Origin: an uncultured Spirochaetota bacterium
GTDB lineage: Bacteria > Spirochaetota > Spirochaetia > Treponematales > Rectinemataceae
DNA length: 64,000 bases
Assembly: GCA_903821875.1 (NCBI GenBank)
Contig: CAIJMU010000115.1
Location: forward strand, 33,959-97,958
Direction of reading: 5' to 3'
Position 1 is the stretch's first letter. Each line of letters starts with the position of its first letter. The notes beneath the pieces are model-generated. The model saw only the letters and a list, made by a program, of their open reading frames with translations. It was not told the origin of the DNA and did no database searches. A program made the translations under genes and the position numbers. This document shows, in pieces, positions 36,469-46,610 of this stretch.

Positions 36469-39279
36469 ATGTTGAAACGGAAGCTTTTCGGATTCGCCGG
36501 CCTCTCGGCGGCCCTGGTCCTCGGAGGACTCATCCTGGCATCCTGTGCCGAAAGCCCTGAGGTCCCCCCCTCCGACAGCGCAGCCCCCCCCGTAGCCACG
36601 GTCACCCCGGGTCTCGTGGAGGACAAGGGCAACCCCCTCATGGCCAAGATCAGTGCAGCCCATGACGAACTCAAGCCAGGCGATGACGAGGTTGTAGTCT
36701 ACTACTACCGCGCCGATGGCAAATACGCTGATTGGGGCTTCTGGCTCTGGGCCATACCGGGCGGCGATGGCGGGGCGACCTGGGAAAAATCCAAGATCCT
36801 CGGAGTCTCCAACGGGATCGGCTACCTCCGTTTCAGCAAGAAGGGCAGCGAACTAGGAGCCAGGGCAGTGGGTTCCGACGGCCTCTTCGGCCTCATTCCG
36901 CGCAGGGTTGACGGCTGGACCAAGGACGGGGACGACGACCGCATAGTCAACTCGAAGGTCACCAACGAGTGGGTTATCTTCTCCGGCGACAAGAAGTCCT
37001 ATGCCTACGGGCCTTATGTGCCAACCATAGACGCGGCTCGACTCGTCTCACCGAGGGAAATCCTCATCGACTTGTCCGGACGCTATGGCCTCGAAACACA
37101 GGCTGGCAGTTCAGGCTTCTCAGTCGAGAAGGCTGACGGCTCGGGATCGCTGCCGGTGATCGACGCGGTGAACGAGAACGCCCAAGACAACCGTGATGAC
37201 AACTACACAAGGAAGGCGCGGCTCACCCTTGCCTCCGACGCGCCTCTGGACGCTCCCCTGGTCGTGCGGAACAAGGCCTTCCTCGCCCCGACCGCCATCG
37301 AGTCCTCCGCCCTTGCGGCTAGGCTCGCGGACGCGACCCTCCCTCCCCAGGGCCTGGAACTCGGCGCAGTCTATGACGGAGCGAAAAAGTCAGTCACCTT
37401 CAGACTCTGGAGTCCCTTTGCGAGCAGGGTGACAGTGCGCCTCTACGCCGAAAGCGAAGGCACGACGCCAGCAGCCACGCTCGAGCTTTCCAAGGAAGCC
37501 TCCACCGGCCTCTGGAGCCTCGCCTGGGCCGACCGCGACCCTGCAGGAATGTTCTATGAGTACTCCACCTTCTTCGGAAGCCAGGAGCGCATCGCCCTCG
37601 ACCCCTGGGCGCGCGGAATGGACCTGTTCCGAGGCTCCGGTCCCGGACGCGGTGCGATCATCGACCCTGCCAAATCTGGACCCACGGGCGGCTGGGAGGG
37701 CTTCGAGGACGTGAAGCTCGCCAAGCGCGAGGACGCCATCATCTACGAGCTTTCCGTGCGGGACTTCACCATCGCTCCTGACTCGGGCGTCAGCGCCCGG
37801 CCTGGGTCCTACCTCGCCTTCATCGAGAAGATCCCCTTCCTCAAGAAACTCGGCGTCACACACGTCCAGCTCATGCCAGTGCTCAACTTCTATTACAACG
37901 ACGAATCGAAAACCGCCTATGAAAAAACAGGCACCTCGAGCGGCAACAATTATAATTGGGGCTATGATCCCCACAACTACCTCACACCCGAAGGCTGGTA
38001 CTCGAGCAACCCTGCCGACCCCTACGCACGCATCGTCGAGCTCAAGACGCTCATCAAGGAACTTCACCGTGCGGGCATCGGTGTCCTCCTCGACGTGGTC
38101 TACAACCATACCGGTGCGACCTCCATCCTCGAGGACGTGGTTCCTGGCTATTATTATAGACGCAACGCCAAGGGTGGCTTTACCTCCGACTCAGGCTGTG
38201 GCAACGACACGGCGACCGAGCGGCCCATGATGGCGAGGCTTGTCACCGATTCGCTTAGGACCTGGGTGGGCGACTACAAGGTCGACGGCTTCCGCTTCGA
38301 CCTCATGGGCCTGATGGCAGCAGACACGGTTCTCAAGGCGCGGACAGAGGTCGCAAGGATCCCCGGCAAGGACGACGTCCTCTTCGAAGGCGAGGGCTGG
38401 AAGATGTACCGCGGCCCCTCGACGGTGGCCGTCCTCAACCAGGACTACATGACGCAGACCGACCAGGCCGCAGTCTTCAACGACGAGATCCGGAGCGCCT
38501 TGAAAGCCGGCGGGATGAACGACCGCGAAAAGGGCTTTGTCACAGGAAAGCCCACCAATCCCGTCATGATCTTCAACAACCTTGCAGGCCGCCCGATGCT
38601 CAACTACAAGGCCGACTCTCCCGGCGACAACCTCCAGTACGTCACCGCCCACGACAACCTGACCCTCCACGACAACATCTCCTTCAACGTGGGCCTTACC
38701 GACGCCAACGCCGACGAGCGGAGCGAGATCGCCGCACGCATCAAGCTTGCGGAGTTCTTCGTGCTCACCAGCCAGGGCATCGCCTTCCTCCACGGCGGCG
38801 ACGAGCGCGGAAGGACCAAGCCGAAGCTCAACTCCAAGCAGGACACCACCGGCGAATTTGTTCATAATTCCTACGATTCTTCGGACGACATCAACCAGTT
38901 CCCCTGGACCATCGCGGGCGAGTACCAGGGGAGCGCCGACTGGATCGCCGGGATGATCGCCCTCCGGAAGGCCGAGCCGGCCTTCCGCATAGGCGACGCC
39001 AAGGCCATCCAGACAGCCATGGTGCAGATTCCCAACCCAGACAAGCTGTCCATCGGCTGGACCCTCGACTGGCAGGGCTCCAAGCTCGCGGTCTTCGTGA
39101 ACGTCAACGGCGACGTGCCGATACAGTTCGACGCAGGCAGGTCGCTGGAAGGCGCAACTGTCCTCGTCGATCGTGAGGAGGCTTCTCCCCAGGGCGTTTC
39201 GAAACCCCAGGGTTTTACTGTCTCGGGCAACAGCATCAGCGTAGAACCTCTCACTGCCGTGGTTCTCAGACTTCGCTGA
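36469..39279 (+). CDS. pulA: Lipoprotein pullulanase (CBM41, GH13)
   Basis: The 936-aa enzyme cleaves alpha-1,6 branches of starch or pullulan. It has a lipoprotein signal ending I-L-A-S-C (Cys26). A pullulanase-type CBM41 domain (about 65-165) reads Y-Y-R-A-D-G-K-Y-A-D-W-G-F-W-L-W. An N-domain with CBM48-like strands (about 305-400) precedes the GH13 barrel. Catalytic residues are Asp of G-F-R-F-D (about 611), Glu of E-G-E-G-W (about 642) and Asp of T-A-H-D-N (about 729). The type I pullulanase box Y-N-W-G-Y-D-P is present. It is probably surface-tethered and works with the CBM48-barrels. Confidence 0.93.
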   Translation: MLKRKLFGFAGLSAALVLGGLILASCAESPEVPPSDSAAPPVATVTPGLVEDKGNPLMAKISAAHDELKPGDDEVVVYYYRADGKYADWGFWLWAIPGGDGGATWEKSKILGVSNGIGYLRFSKKGSELGARAVGSDGLFGLIPRRVDGWTKDGDDDRIVNSKVTNEWVIFSGDKKSYAYGPYVPTIDAARLVSPREILIDLSGRYGLETQAGSSGFSVEKADGSGSLPVIDAVNENAQDNRDDNYTRKARLTLASDAPLDAPLVVRNKAFLAPTAIESSALAARLADATLPPQGLELGAVYDGAKKSVTFRLWSPFASRVTVRLYAESEGTTPAATLELSKEASTGLWSLAWADRDPAGMFYEYSTFFGSQERIALDPWARGMDLFRGSGPGRGAIIDPAKSGPTGGWEGFEDVKLAKREDAIIYELSVRDFTIAPDSGVSARPGSYLAFIEKIPFLKKLGVTHVQLMPVLNFYYNDESKTAYEKTGTSSGNNYNWGYDPHNYLTPEGWYSSNPADPYARIVELKTLIKELHRAGIGVLLDVVYNHTGATSILEDVVPGYYYRRNAKGGFTSDSGCGNDTATERPMMARLVTDSLRTWVGDYKVDGFRFDLMGLMAADTVLKARTEVARIPGKDDVLFEGEGWKMYRGPSTVAVLNQDYMTQTDQAAVFNDEIRSALKAGGMNDREKGFVTGKPTNPVMIFNNLAGRPMLNYKADSPGDNLQYVTAHDNLTLHDNISFNVGLTDANADERSEIAARIKLAEFFVLTSQGIAFLHGGDERGRTKPKLNSKQDTTGEFVHNSYDSSDDINQFPWTIAGEYQGSADWIAGMIALRKAEPAFRIGDAKAIQTAMVQIPNPDKLSIGWTLDWQGSKLAVFVNVNGDVPIQFDAGRSLEGATVLVDREEASPQGVSKPQGFTVSGNSISVEPLTAVVLRLR

Positions 39280-39321
39280 GTCCGCGCTGTCTTTGCGGGA
39301 ACTGGGCAATTGAGCCTAGTG

Positions 39322-39355
39322 AAGCGGGGTCGCCCTGGGGCGGCCCCGCTTTTTC
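39322..39355 (+). terminator. Terminator of the pullulanase gene
   Basis: A GC-rich hairpin with arms AAGCGGGG and CCCCGCTT, plus an inner GCC/GGC stem, is followed directly by TTTT. It ends about 75 bp after the stop. The last bases of the convergent debranching gene touch its end. Confidence 0.75.
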
Positions 39356-42300
39356 ATGATCGGAAAACGGGACGCGCGAGGACCAGGAGGGAACAGGAGC
39401 CCAGTTCGCATTCGGTTCCACCCTCGAGACAACGGAGAGCAGCATAGCCCCCGACCGAGTCAGGATCGAAAACCTGCCCACCATCTACGACCGCGTACCA
39501 GGGACCCCGGGGTGGAAGCCGGAAGACTGGGGTCGCGCCATGGGCACTGGCAGCCACCAGGGCTTCGGCCCAGGCTTCGCCACCCATGCCCCCGCGGAGG
39601 GTCCAGGCCTCGAGGCCCGCCACGGATGGCAGGAATGCGAGCCGTTTCCGGACTTCCCTGCCCTTCCGGATCCTGAACAGGGGATGGGCACGCCTGAGGG
39701 CGACCAGGCCGGCGACAAAGGCCACAAGTTCCCGTCGCCGCGCAGCCTCCCTCCAGTCCAGGGCGTTGACCTCGTCCGACAGGTCGTAGCTGTTATGACT
39801 ATAGGCATGCTTCCCATCCTGGCTCCAGGACAGGTCTGTGGGAAGGGGCGCTCCGCCTCGCCCTGCTTCCTGGATCCATTCAGCCGGGATGGCCTTGGAG
39901 CGGAGGAATTCCCCTCCGGCATGGAGGAAGGGTATTCCCTGCGACAGAAGTACCAGGCCCAGCCCAAGCCTTTGTAATTGGACATATTCTGTTTCGCCCA
40001 GATCCGGTAGCGCAAGCCGGTTCTTGTCTGCCAGGGTGAGGTTGTCGTGCAACTCGGCATAGGCCAGGGAGGAGGCGGTCCGCCCGGACCAGGGACCCTT
40101 GTTGGCTGAACCCTCCACGCGGGCATTGTCCACGCCCGGATGCGACACGGCCCCGACGATACCCAGGCGCAGGTCCATGACGCGGCTGCCGTCGTGGATG
40201 AAACCCCGGGCCTTCGCGTCGAAGACCGAGCCCTTGATCCCGTCGCGCACGGCGTCGTTGAACATGCCGATGCCGGGAAGGCGTCCTATCTCTCGCTGGC
40301 TCGCAGCCGTCATGCTGGCACCTCGGTACATGTCCCAGCCCTCGCCATAGAGCAGCACGTCGCGTTTGATCCGCCTGAGGCGTCGCCTGATCGTCAGCAT
40401 TGTCTTCACATCGAGAAGCCCCATCAGGTCGAAGCGGAAGCCCGCCACCTTGTAGTCCCGGAGCCAGAGCTCGAGGGAGGCGACAATCAGGCGGCGCACC
40501 ATGCTACGCTCACTGGCCACATCGTCCCCGGCGCCGGAAAAGGAAAGGGGCCGAAAGAAGTAGCCGGGAGCGCCGGCATCGAGGGCCGAAGCTTCCGCGT
40601 CGGGCACGTGGTTATAGACGACATCCATGATGACACCGATGTCATGACGCCCATAGGCCTGCACCAGGGAGCGGAGCTCTCGCACCCTGACTTCGCCGTC
40701 TGCGCCATCCGAGGCGTAGGAGCCCTCCGGGAGGAACCATCCCGCAGGATCATAGCCCCAATTGAACACAGCCCTGCGGTGGCTCCGTGCGTACTCGGGA
40801 TCCCTGGCCCTCCCCTCGTCCACGGACACGAAGTCACTAACTGGGAGAACCTGGATGTGGGTGATGCCAAGGGAGACGGCATGGTCCAGACCGCTAGGAA
40901 CTGCCTTGGCTGCCCCGCCCCCGGAGCAGGAGCTGCCAGAGAGGGCTGCTCCGGCGTAGCTTCCGCGAAGCACTTCCGGTCCTCCCCAGCCCGGCCCGGA
41001 ACTGAGGTCCCGGATATGTGCCTCCCAGATCACTGCGTCGTTCGAGCTGGCCAGGGCTGGTGCCTTGAAGTTTCGCCAGCCAGGGGGCTCGACTTGTTCG
41101 AAGTCGACTGCCATGCTCCGAAAGCCATTTGTTCCTGCGCTGCGAGCCCAGGGGTCGGGGATCCCGCGCATCCTGCCGAAGACACGGAGCCTGAACCTAT
41201 AATAACTGCCATGAAGATTACCGGGAAGGCGGAGCGACCAGGAGCCCCGTCCATCAGGAAGGAAGGCATGGCGCCCGATTTCGGGACCCTCCAGGCCGTC
41301 GGCGAAAAGGAGGAGTTCGGCCTCCGAAGCGAGCGGGGCCCAGAGGCGGAACAGGCTGCTCCGCTTGCCCGGGAAGGCTCCGAAAGGGCGGTTGTCCCCG
41401 AAGCATCGCTCGAAGGAGGGGGCGGAATACCAGTCCTCCAGCCAGACCCTGGGACCCGCATCATAGCTGCTTCCTTCAATGATGCGCCTGAGCCAGTCGC
41501 GTTCGAAGCCGGCCCTGCACCAGGGACGGCGGCGTGGAAGGGCAAGACAGATCGCGGATGCCCGCGGATCGTGCATCCTGAGCATGGCACAGGCCAGCTC
41601 ACGTTGCGCCCCTCCGCCGACCCTGGCGAAAAGCCTTCCAGAAGCCGCATAAAAGACAAGCTCAGCCGTCTCCCCTGTCATGAGCCCGAGGGAGGAACCG
41701 AAGTCCCGGTCCGTCCCGGAAAGGTCGAAGTCGAGACGGAGGTCCCGGCCCGGCCCCCCACCTCCATCTTCCCCTATGCTTTTAACTATGATTTTCATAC
41801 TTAGGTCTACTGGCTTGTCGCCCGGTGGCGGTACCTGCCCAGGCAGATCCTCCCCGCCTTCGATCCGGAGTTCGAGGCTTGCTCCGCTGCCCAGGGGCAA
41901 GGAAGCCGTTACCCCAGCCCAACCCGGCGGGAGGCGTGGCGCGATGGTCACCCTGCCCTCGAGGAGATGGGGCCTGAATCCGAGGAGGTCGCGATAGACG
42001 GTCCTGCAGAACTCGGAGACGCTCCAGGCCTGGGAATAGGTGCCTGACTGGATGAACCTTCCCCTGGCGTCGGGAAGGGCATGGCCGCATTCGGCCAGGC
42101 TTCCCGCAGCACCGCTTTTCAGGATGCGCTTCGAAGCCTCCTTGACGAGGGTCCCGGCGAGGTCCTGCCGATGGACAGCGCAGAGGAGGCTTGAAACCGG
42201 GCCCATGAGCCAGTCCCACACCGTGCCGTTGTGGTAGGCTGCGTCCTTGTGGTACAGGCCGGACCCTTCGTGGGCAGCGTGGAAGAAGGGATCCTCCTGG

Positions 42301-43961
42301 GAGAGGGTCGCGACGCCCCAGGGATAGACCAGCTCGGGCACGGCCGAAGCCACTACCCCCGCCGATGTTGCCGCGTCGAGGAGGGGCTCGCCCCCGGCTT
42401 CGGCGACGGGAAGGGCCGCGAACAATGCAAGCAATTGGTTGGGCCTCACACGCTGGTCTCGTCGTCCTCTCCCGTCCGGACCGCCTGCCCAGGGCCCACC
42501 CTCGGCGGCTCTTCCATCATCGCCACTCCCGGTGTCTGGCAGCAGCCTGTCGGCGAGCTGCCCCGAGTCGGGGTCGTGGAAGCGCAATCGGAAGGACCCG
42601 TGCAGGCGCGCTGCGTCTCTGCTGTAGCGCCGTTGGCGGGCGTTCTCGGAGGCCAGGCGCGCCAGTCGGGCGCCTGAGTGGAGGGCCGCGTACCAGAGGC
42701 CCTGGACCTCGACAGCCCGGTCGCCCCGGGCGGACAAGGGAAGGCGGCCATCGATGCGGGCGTCCATCCAGGTATCGGCGTCGGCATGCAAGAGGAAGCC
42801 CTCACCGTCGCAGCGGCCGAGCTCGGCATCGAGGATGCCGTAGACGGCGTTCCGGAGCCCCAGCACGAAGTCCAGGTCGCCCGAGGCCTCCCCGTACTCG
42901 AGGAGGGCGCGGACAAACCAGAGGCTCCCATCGACAGTATTGTAAATGACGTCATCCGGCCCCCTGAAGCGGTTCGGGATGCGTCCGAAGGTCGGGCTCG
43001 AAGGGTCCAAGTCCTGGAGGGCAGCGAAACCCGAGAGCACTTCGCGCGCCTCGTCCCAGAGTCCACGGACAAGGAGTATGCCGGACAGGGCGATGAAGGT
43101 GTCGCGGCCCCAGTTGTCGCGGAACCATGGCAGGCCCGCCCAGATTCCGAGTCCCCCTTCCCGGGTCACGAGGAGCCGCCCGGAATACGAGGCCCAGGCC
43201 AGTGCCCGGTCAAAGTCGCCGTCTGCCGTCCTGATCGAAGGCCCGGACAACAGGCGCTCCACCTCGGCCCGATGCGCCTCCAGGGCAGCTGAATCCACCA
43301 GGTCGCGCGCCAGGCCAGCAGCAGATCCGGCGTCTTTACCGAAGGCCAGACAGACGCTGAGCCGGGGGGCTTGTTCGCCCTTGTTCATAACTATGAGTGT
43401 TCGCTGGCTGGTCTTTCCCTCAGCGTCGCAGTGGACTTCGACCGTCGTCCCGGCTGCCCAGGTTCCAGTACCGCCGAGGCTGGCCCACTGTCCCAGCGCC
43501 TCCGGGCCGAGCCTGAAAGCGGGGCAGCCCGCAAGGGACTGGCCCTCGCCGGCATGTCCTGCGTCATCCAACCTTATGACTGGCACAAGAGGCAGGGCGA
43601 TAGCCAGCGACCAGCCCTTTGGCAGTCCATCAGGCAGCGAAAACCCGATCGCAGCGCGACCGAGGAGGGGATGGATGCCAAGGCCAACGCCGCCTGCAGA
43701 TCGGCCGGGAGCCGCATGGCGCAATATCAGTCCCTCCGCTTCCACCCTGACCTCGAGGGCCGAGTCGCGGCCGAGGCGGCGACCGCCGGAATCCACAAGC
43801 CAGGCATCGATGAAGAGGCGGGCTTCGCCCCTCCAGTAGCCTGAGTCTGGAAGATCCTCCCGCGTCCCGAGCGTGAAGAATCCACCAGAGCGGTCGGTGG
43901 CTGTCCAGCGAAGCGGACCATCACCACGCGCCGGGACCGCTATGCCCATGTCCAGGTTCAT
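39354..43961 (-). CDS. Fused glycogen debranching enzyme: GH133-like glucosidase plus GH13 pullulanase-like
   Basis: This 1535-aa cytoplasmic protein has no signal peptide. Residues about 255-690 are an amylo-alpha-1,6-glucosidase-type (alpha/alpha)6 domain with G-L-P-W-F-R-D-N-W-G-R-D-T-F and Y-H-N-G-T-V-W-D-W. After a Gly-rich linker, residues about 880-980 look CBM48-like. Residues about 1010-1430 form a GH13 barrel with N-W-G-Y-D-P, D-V-V-Y-N-H-V, nucleophile Asp in G-F-R-F-D (about 1177), acid/base Glu in G-E-G-W (about 1206) and Asp in E-L-H-D-N (about 1305). Both halves look catalytically complete. The ATG at 43961 is preferred for its GGAGG. Confidence 0.85.
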   Translation of the reverse strand: MNLDMGIAVPARGDGPLRWTATDRSGGFFTLGTREDLPDSGYWRGEARLFIDAWLVDSGGRRLGRDSALEVRVEAEGLILRHAAPGRSAGGVGLGIHPLLGRAAIGFSLPDGLPKGWSLAIALPLVPVIRLDDAGHAGEGQSLAGCPAFRLGPEALGQWASLGGTGTWAAGTTVEVHCDAEGKTSQRTLIVMNKGEQAPRLSVCLAFGKDAGSAAGLARDLVDSAALEAHRAEVERLLSGPSIRTADGDFDRALAWASYSGRLLVTREGGLGIWAGLPWFRDNWGRDTFIALSGILLVRGLWDEAREVLSGFAALQDLDPSSPTFGRIPNRFRGPDDVIYNTVDGSLWFVRALLEYGEASGDLDFVLGLRNAVYGILDAELGRCDGEGFLLHADADTWMDARIDGRLPLSARGDRAVEVQGLWYAALHSGARLARLASENARQRRYSRDAARLHGSFRLRFHDPDSGQLADRLLPDTGSGDDGRAAEGGPWAGGPDGRGRRDQRVRPNQLLALFAALPVAEAGGEPLLDAATSAGVVASAVPELVYPWGVATLSQEDPFFHAAHEGSGLYHKDAAYHNGTVWDWLMGPVSSLLCAVHRQDLAGTLVKEASKRILKSGAAGSLAECGHALPDARGRFIQSGTYSQAWSVSEFCRTVYRDLLGFRPHLLEGRVTIAPRLPPGWAGVTASLPLGSGASLELRIEGGEDLPGQVPPPGDKPVDLSMKIIVKSIGEDGGGGPGRDLRLDFDLSGTDRDFGSSLGLMTGETAELVFYAASGRLFARVGGGAQRELACAMLRMHDPRASAICLALPRRRPWCRAGFERDWLRRIIEGSSYDAGPRVWLEDWYSAPSFERCFGDNRPFGAFPGKRSSLFRLWAPLASEAELLLFADGLEGPEIGRHAFLPDGRGSWSLRLPGNLHGSYYRFRLRVFGRMRGIPDPWARSAGTNGFRSMAVDFEQVEPPGWRNFKAPALASSNDAVIWEAHIRDLSSGPGWGGPEVLRGSYAGAALSGSSCSGGGAAKAVPSGLDHAVSLGITHIQVLPVSDFVSVDEGRARDPEYARSHRRAVFNWGYDPAGWFLPEGSYASDGADGEVRVRELRSLVQAYGRHDIGVIMDVVYNHVPDAEASALDAGAPGYFFRPLSFSGAGDDVASERSMVRRLIVASLELWLRDYKVAGFRFDLMGLLDVKTMLTIRRRLRRIKRDVLLYGEGWDMYRGASMTAASQREIGRLPGIGMFNDAVRDGIKGSVFDAKARGFIHDGSRVMDLRLGIVGAVSHPGVDNARVEGSANKGPWSGRTASSLAYAELHDNLTLADKNRLALPDLGETEYVQLQRLGLGLVLLSQGIPFLHAGGEFLRSKAIPAEWIQEAGRGGAPLPTDLSWSQDGKHAYSHNSYDLSDEVNALDWREAARRRELVAFVAGLVALRRAHPLFRIRKGREVRKRLAFLPSVAGLEAWTLRGGMGGEAWAEALVAASAHGATPVFRLPPRGPWYAVVDGGQVFDPDSVGGYAALRCLEGGTECELGSCSLLVLARPVFRS

Positions 43962-44035
43962 CAAGAGCCTCCGTCCGTGCTACACTACAGTGAAGCGGCC
44001 CCGACCACAACGCGGGGGGCCATCGGAGGAGTCCC

Positions 44036-45766
44036 GTGCCCCTTTTCCAACCCGGTAGCAGATACGGCAGCATTGGCAGCCGCCGCCAAAACGCCAAAGA
44101 GACCCTTCAGACCTTAGCAATTGTACTCTTTGTTTTTCTTCTCTGTGCCCCGCTGTCGGCCCAGTCCACGCCCTGGTGGAAGGCCGCGACAGGAAGCGCC
44201 TACCAGGTCCTCGTCTACTCCTTTGCGGACTCCGACGGAGACGGATGGGGGGATCTCAGGGGCCTCACCGAACACCTGGACTGGCTCAACGACGGGGATC
44301 CTGCGACAACAAGCGACCTCGGCGTCCAGGCAATCTGGCTCTCCCCGATCAATCCCGCCAATTCCTACCACGGCTACGACGTCACCGACTACAAGGGCGT
44401 CTCGCCCCGCCTCGGAACCCTTGCCGACTTCGACGCCCTCGTCGCGGCCTGCCACAAGCGGGGCATCCACGTCATCCTCGACGAGGTCTTCAACCACAGC
44501 TCGAGTTCCCATCCCTGGTTCCAGGCTGCCCTCGCCGACCCCACGGGCCCCTACGCCAAATATTATCGCTTCAGGAAAGCGGGTCAGGCCTACGGTTCAG
44601 GAGGGCTCGGACGTTTCTACCCCGCCCCGGTGCTCAATGGTGGTAGTTATGAGTATTTTTCCGCCTTCGGCAGCGGCATGCCCGACCTCGACTGCGGCAA
44701 CACCGATGTCGTGAACGAACTCAAGGACGTCCTCCGTTTCTGGCTCTCTCACGGCGTCGACGGCTTCCGCTTCGATGCCGCCAAGCACGTCTTCGATCCC
44801 AACGAGATAGCTCCCGGCGATCCCTCGGTGCAGCAGAACCGCGCCTTCTGGAACGACTTGAGGCGAAGCGCACGCCGGATCAAGCCAGACGTCCTCTTTC
44901 TCGGCGAGGTGCTCACCGAGAACCCCACCGAGATCGCCGCCTACGCTCCGGCCTTTGACCTTCTCTTCGATTTTCCCACCGCGAAACGCATCCTGGCCCT
45001 TTCCTCGGGCTCCGGGGGCTCTGCCTTCATCGAGTCCTATCTCCGCGATGCGGCTCAGTATTCGAAGGCCCAGGGCTTCACCCTCGCACCGCTCTTGTCC
45101 AACCACGACCAGGACCGCTCGATGGGCCTCCTCCTCCAGCGCGCAGGCGCGAACGCCACCGAGGGCTGGGGTCCCCAGGCTGGCGAACAGGGCGCGGTGA
45201 CCCTGGCAAAGCGCGCCGCCCTGGGCCGCGCCCGCATCGCCGCAGCCATCACCATGACCCTGCCTGGCCTTCCCTTCATCTATTACGGAGAGGAACTCGG
45301 CATGACCGGGCGCCGCTACCAGAATGACGATGTAGCACGGCGTGACGCCTTTCCCTGGACTCCCGACAGGAAGGACCCCCCGACCGTTTCCTGGACCCGT
45401 GCCACAAAGCGGGTGGAAGCTGGCCAGAACCGCGCCACGCCTTCGGCCCTCGAGCAGGCAGGAAACCCCGACTCCCTCGTAGCCGCCTACCGCAACCTCG
45501 GAGCGCTCCGGGCCCTGGTTCCAGGCATCGGAGGCGCCACAGCCAGCATCCCCGACTGGGACGGCGCCGGAGGATCCTCAGTGTTGTCATGGATATTGTC
45601 CGCAGCTGGCAGGCGCTACCTTGTCGTACATGTCGTCGGGACAATGGCTTTTGCGCCCCTGGCCCCGCCGAATGCGGCGCTCACGCGGATCTGGAGTTCG
45701 ATTGCCCTGGACGAGGCCCAGGCCATTCCTCCGGGGGAGAGTGCCGTGTTTGCGGTGGATCAATAG
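44036..45766 (+). CDS. Secreted GH13 alpha-amylase
   Basis: The 576-aa protein starts at GTG, 6 bp after GGAGGA. A basic N-terminal region and hydrophobic stretch (about 25-45, ending P-L-S-A-Q-S) form a signal peptide. The GH13 barrel carries D-E-V-F-N-H-S, nucleophile Asp in G-F-R-F-D-A-A-K-H (about 247), Glu in F-L-G-E-V (about 291) and Asp in L-S-N-H-D-Q-D-R (about 357). The A-D-S-D-G-D-G-W-G-D-L segment is the calcium-type loop of alpha-amylase and alpha-glucosidase relatives. It should cut alpha-1,4 links of starch outside the cytoplasm. It is divergent from the debranching fusion. Confidence 0.92.
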   Translation: MPLFQPGSRYGSIGSRRQNAKETLQTLAIVLFVFLLCAPLSAQSTPWWKAATGSAYQVLVYSFADSDGDGWGDLRGLTEHLDWLNDGDPATTSDLGVQAIWLSPINPANSYHGYDVTDYKGVSPRLGTLADFDALVAACHKRGIHVILDEVFNHSSSSHPWFQAALADPTGPYAKYYRFRKAGQAYGSGGLGRFYPAPVLNGGSYEYFSAFGSGMPDLDCGNTDVVNELKDVLRFWLSHGVDGFRFDAAKHVFDPNEIAPGDPSVQQNRAFWNDLRRSARRIKPDVLFLGEVLTENPTEIAAYAPAFDLLFDFPTAKRILALSSGSGGSAFIESYLRDAAQYSKAQGFTLAPLLSNHDQDRSMGLLLQRAGANATEGWGPQAGEQGAVTLAKRAALGRARIAAAITMTLPGLPFIYYGEELGMTGRRYQNDDVARRDAFPWTPDRKDPPTVSWTRATKRVEAGQNRATPSALEQAGNPDSLVAAYRNLGALRALVPGIGGATASIPDWDGAGGSSVLSWILSAAGRRYLVVHVVGTMAFAPLAPPNAALTRIWSSIALDEAQAIPPGESAVFAVDQ

Positions 45767-45878
45767 GGAGCTTTCGCCCCAAGCCTGCGTGGCATTCCGC
45801 TTCGCCCTCACCGGGATAGACAGTCACGCGCTCACTGCGCCATCCTGGAGAGCGGGCTTGTCTTCCATGGCTTATGCG

Positions 45879-45884
45879 TATAAT
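45879..45884 (+). promoter_or_regulatory. -10 box of the ccdAB operon
   Basis: A consensus TATAAT lies 28 bp before the ccdA ATG. A TTGTCT at 45858-45863 is only 15 bp upstream of it. An AT-rich inverted sequence around TATGCACAT overlaps the start region and could be the CcdA operator. Confidence 0.5.
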
Positions 45885-45911
45885 GTATGCACATTCTTTG
45901 TGGAGGTGCTT

Positions 45912-46157
45912 ATGCAGGTCCTCTTCGATTCAAATGCGCCCAAGAAGCCAACAAACCTCTCGATCAATAGCGACCTGCTCAGTCAAGCCAAGAATCTCCA
46001 CATCAACATCTCGGCTGTACTCGAGGGTGCATTGGCGGAAAGGGTCCGCCAGGAGAATCGCAGGGTGTGGCTTGCGGAGAACCGAAACGCGATCGATCAC
46101 TACAACAAGACAATTGTGGAAGAAGGCGCATTCAGCGATTCATTGAGGGCATTTTAG
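45912..46157 (+). CDS. ccdA: CcdA-type antitoxin
   Basis: The 81-aa protein has a CcdA ribbon-helix-helix start (K-K-P-T-N-L-S-I-N-S-D-L-L-S-Q-A) and N-I-S-A-V-L-E-G-A-L in the helix. A flexible acidic C-terminal arm (W-L-A-E-N-R-N-A-I-D-H-Y) binds and frees gyrase from CcdB. GGAGG lies 6 bp before the ATG. Its TAG stop overlaps the GTG of ccdB by one base. The base composition here is lower in GC than the amylase gene before it. Confidence 0.88.
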   Translation: MQVLFDSNAPKKPTNLSINSDLLSQAKNLHINISAVLEGALAERVRQENRRVWLAENRNAIDHYNKTIVEEGAFSDSLRAF

Positions 46158-46474
46158 TGGCCCAATTCAGGATTTACGCCAATTCCAACGAAGGGACAAA
46201 AGCAGAATTTCCGTACCTGTTGGAGGTTCAGTCGGAACTCCTATCAGATATTGCGACAAGAATGGTCATTCCCATCGTCACCTTCTCAAATCCCAAGTAC
46301 AGAGCGATGACAAAATTAACCCCGGCGATAGAGATCAAAGGCAGGAAATATCTGGCAATCACGCCGCTCATGGCAGGTGTTCCCAGGAGCGCTCTCGGGA
46401 ATGAAATCGCGGACCTCTCACGTACGCAGGGCGACATTATTGCCGCAGTCGATCTGCTCATCACTGGCATTTAA
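46157..46474 (+). CDS. ccdB: CcdB-type gyrase poison
   Basis: The 105-aa protein matches CcdB in length and pattern. It starts A-Q-F-R-I-Y-A-N, has F-P-Y-L-L-E-V-Q-S-E-L-L, the central P-x-I-E-I-K-G segment, and ends G-D-I-I-A-A-V-D-L-L-I-T-G-I, where the terminal G-I dipeptide is needed for gyrase poisoning in the F-plasmid protein. GTG is the start, coupled to ccdA. The pair looks intact. Confidence 0.85.
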   Translation: MAQFRIYANSNEGTKAEFPYLLEVQSELLSDIATRMVIPIVTFSNPKYRAMTKLTPAIEIKGRKYLAITPLMAGVPRSALGNEIADLSRTQGDIIAAVDLLITGI

Positions 46475-46610
46475 GTAAATGGGAAGCCAGCGAAGGCCAT
46501 GGCGCTGAAAATCGCTTTGGCTTGAGCAATCCCGACCACAAGGACGGACTCGGAATCTCGGTGAACAGGGGATCGCACCGGCTCGCAAACTGCGATATAT
46601 CGCCGGAGAT

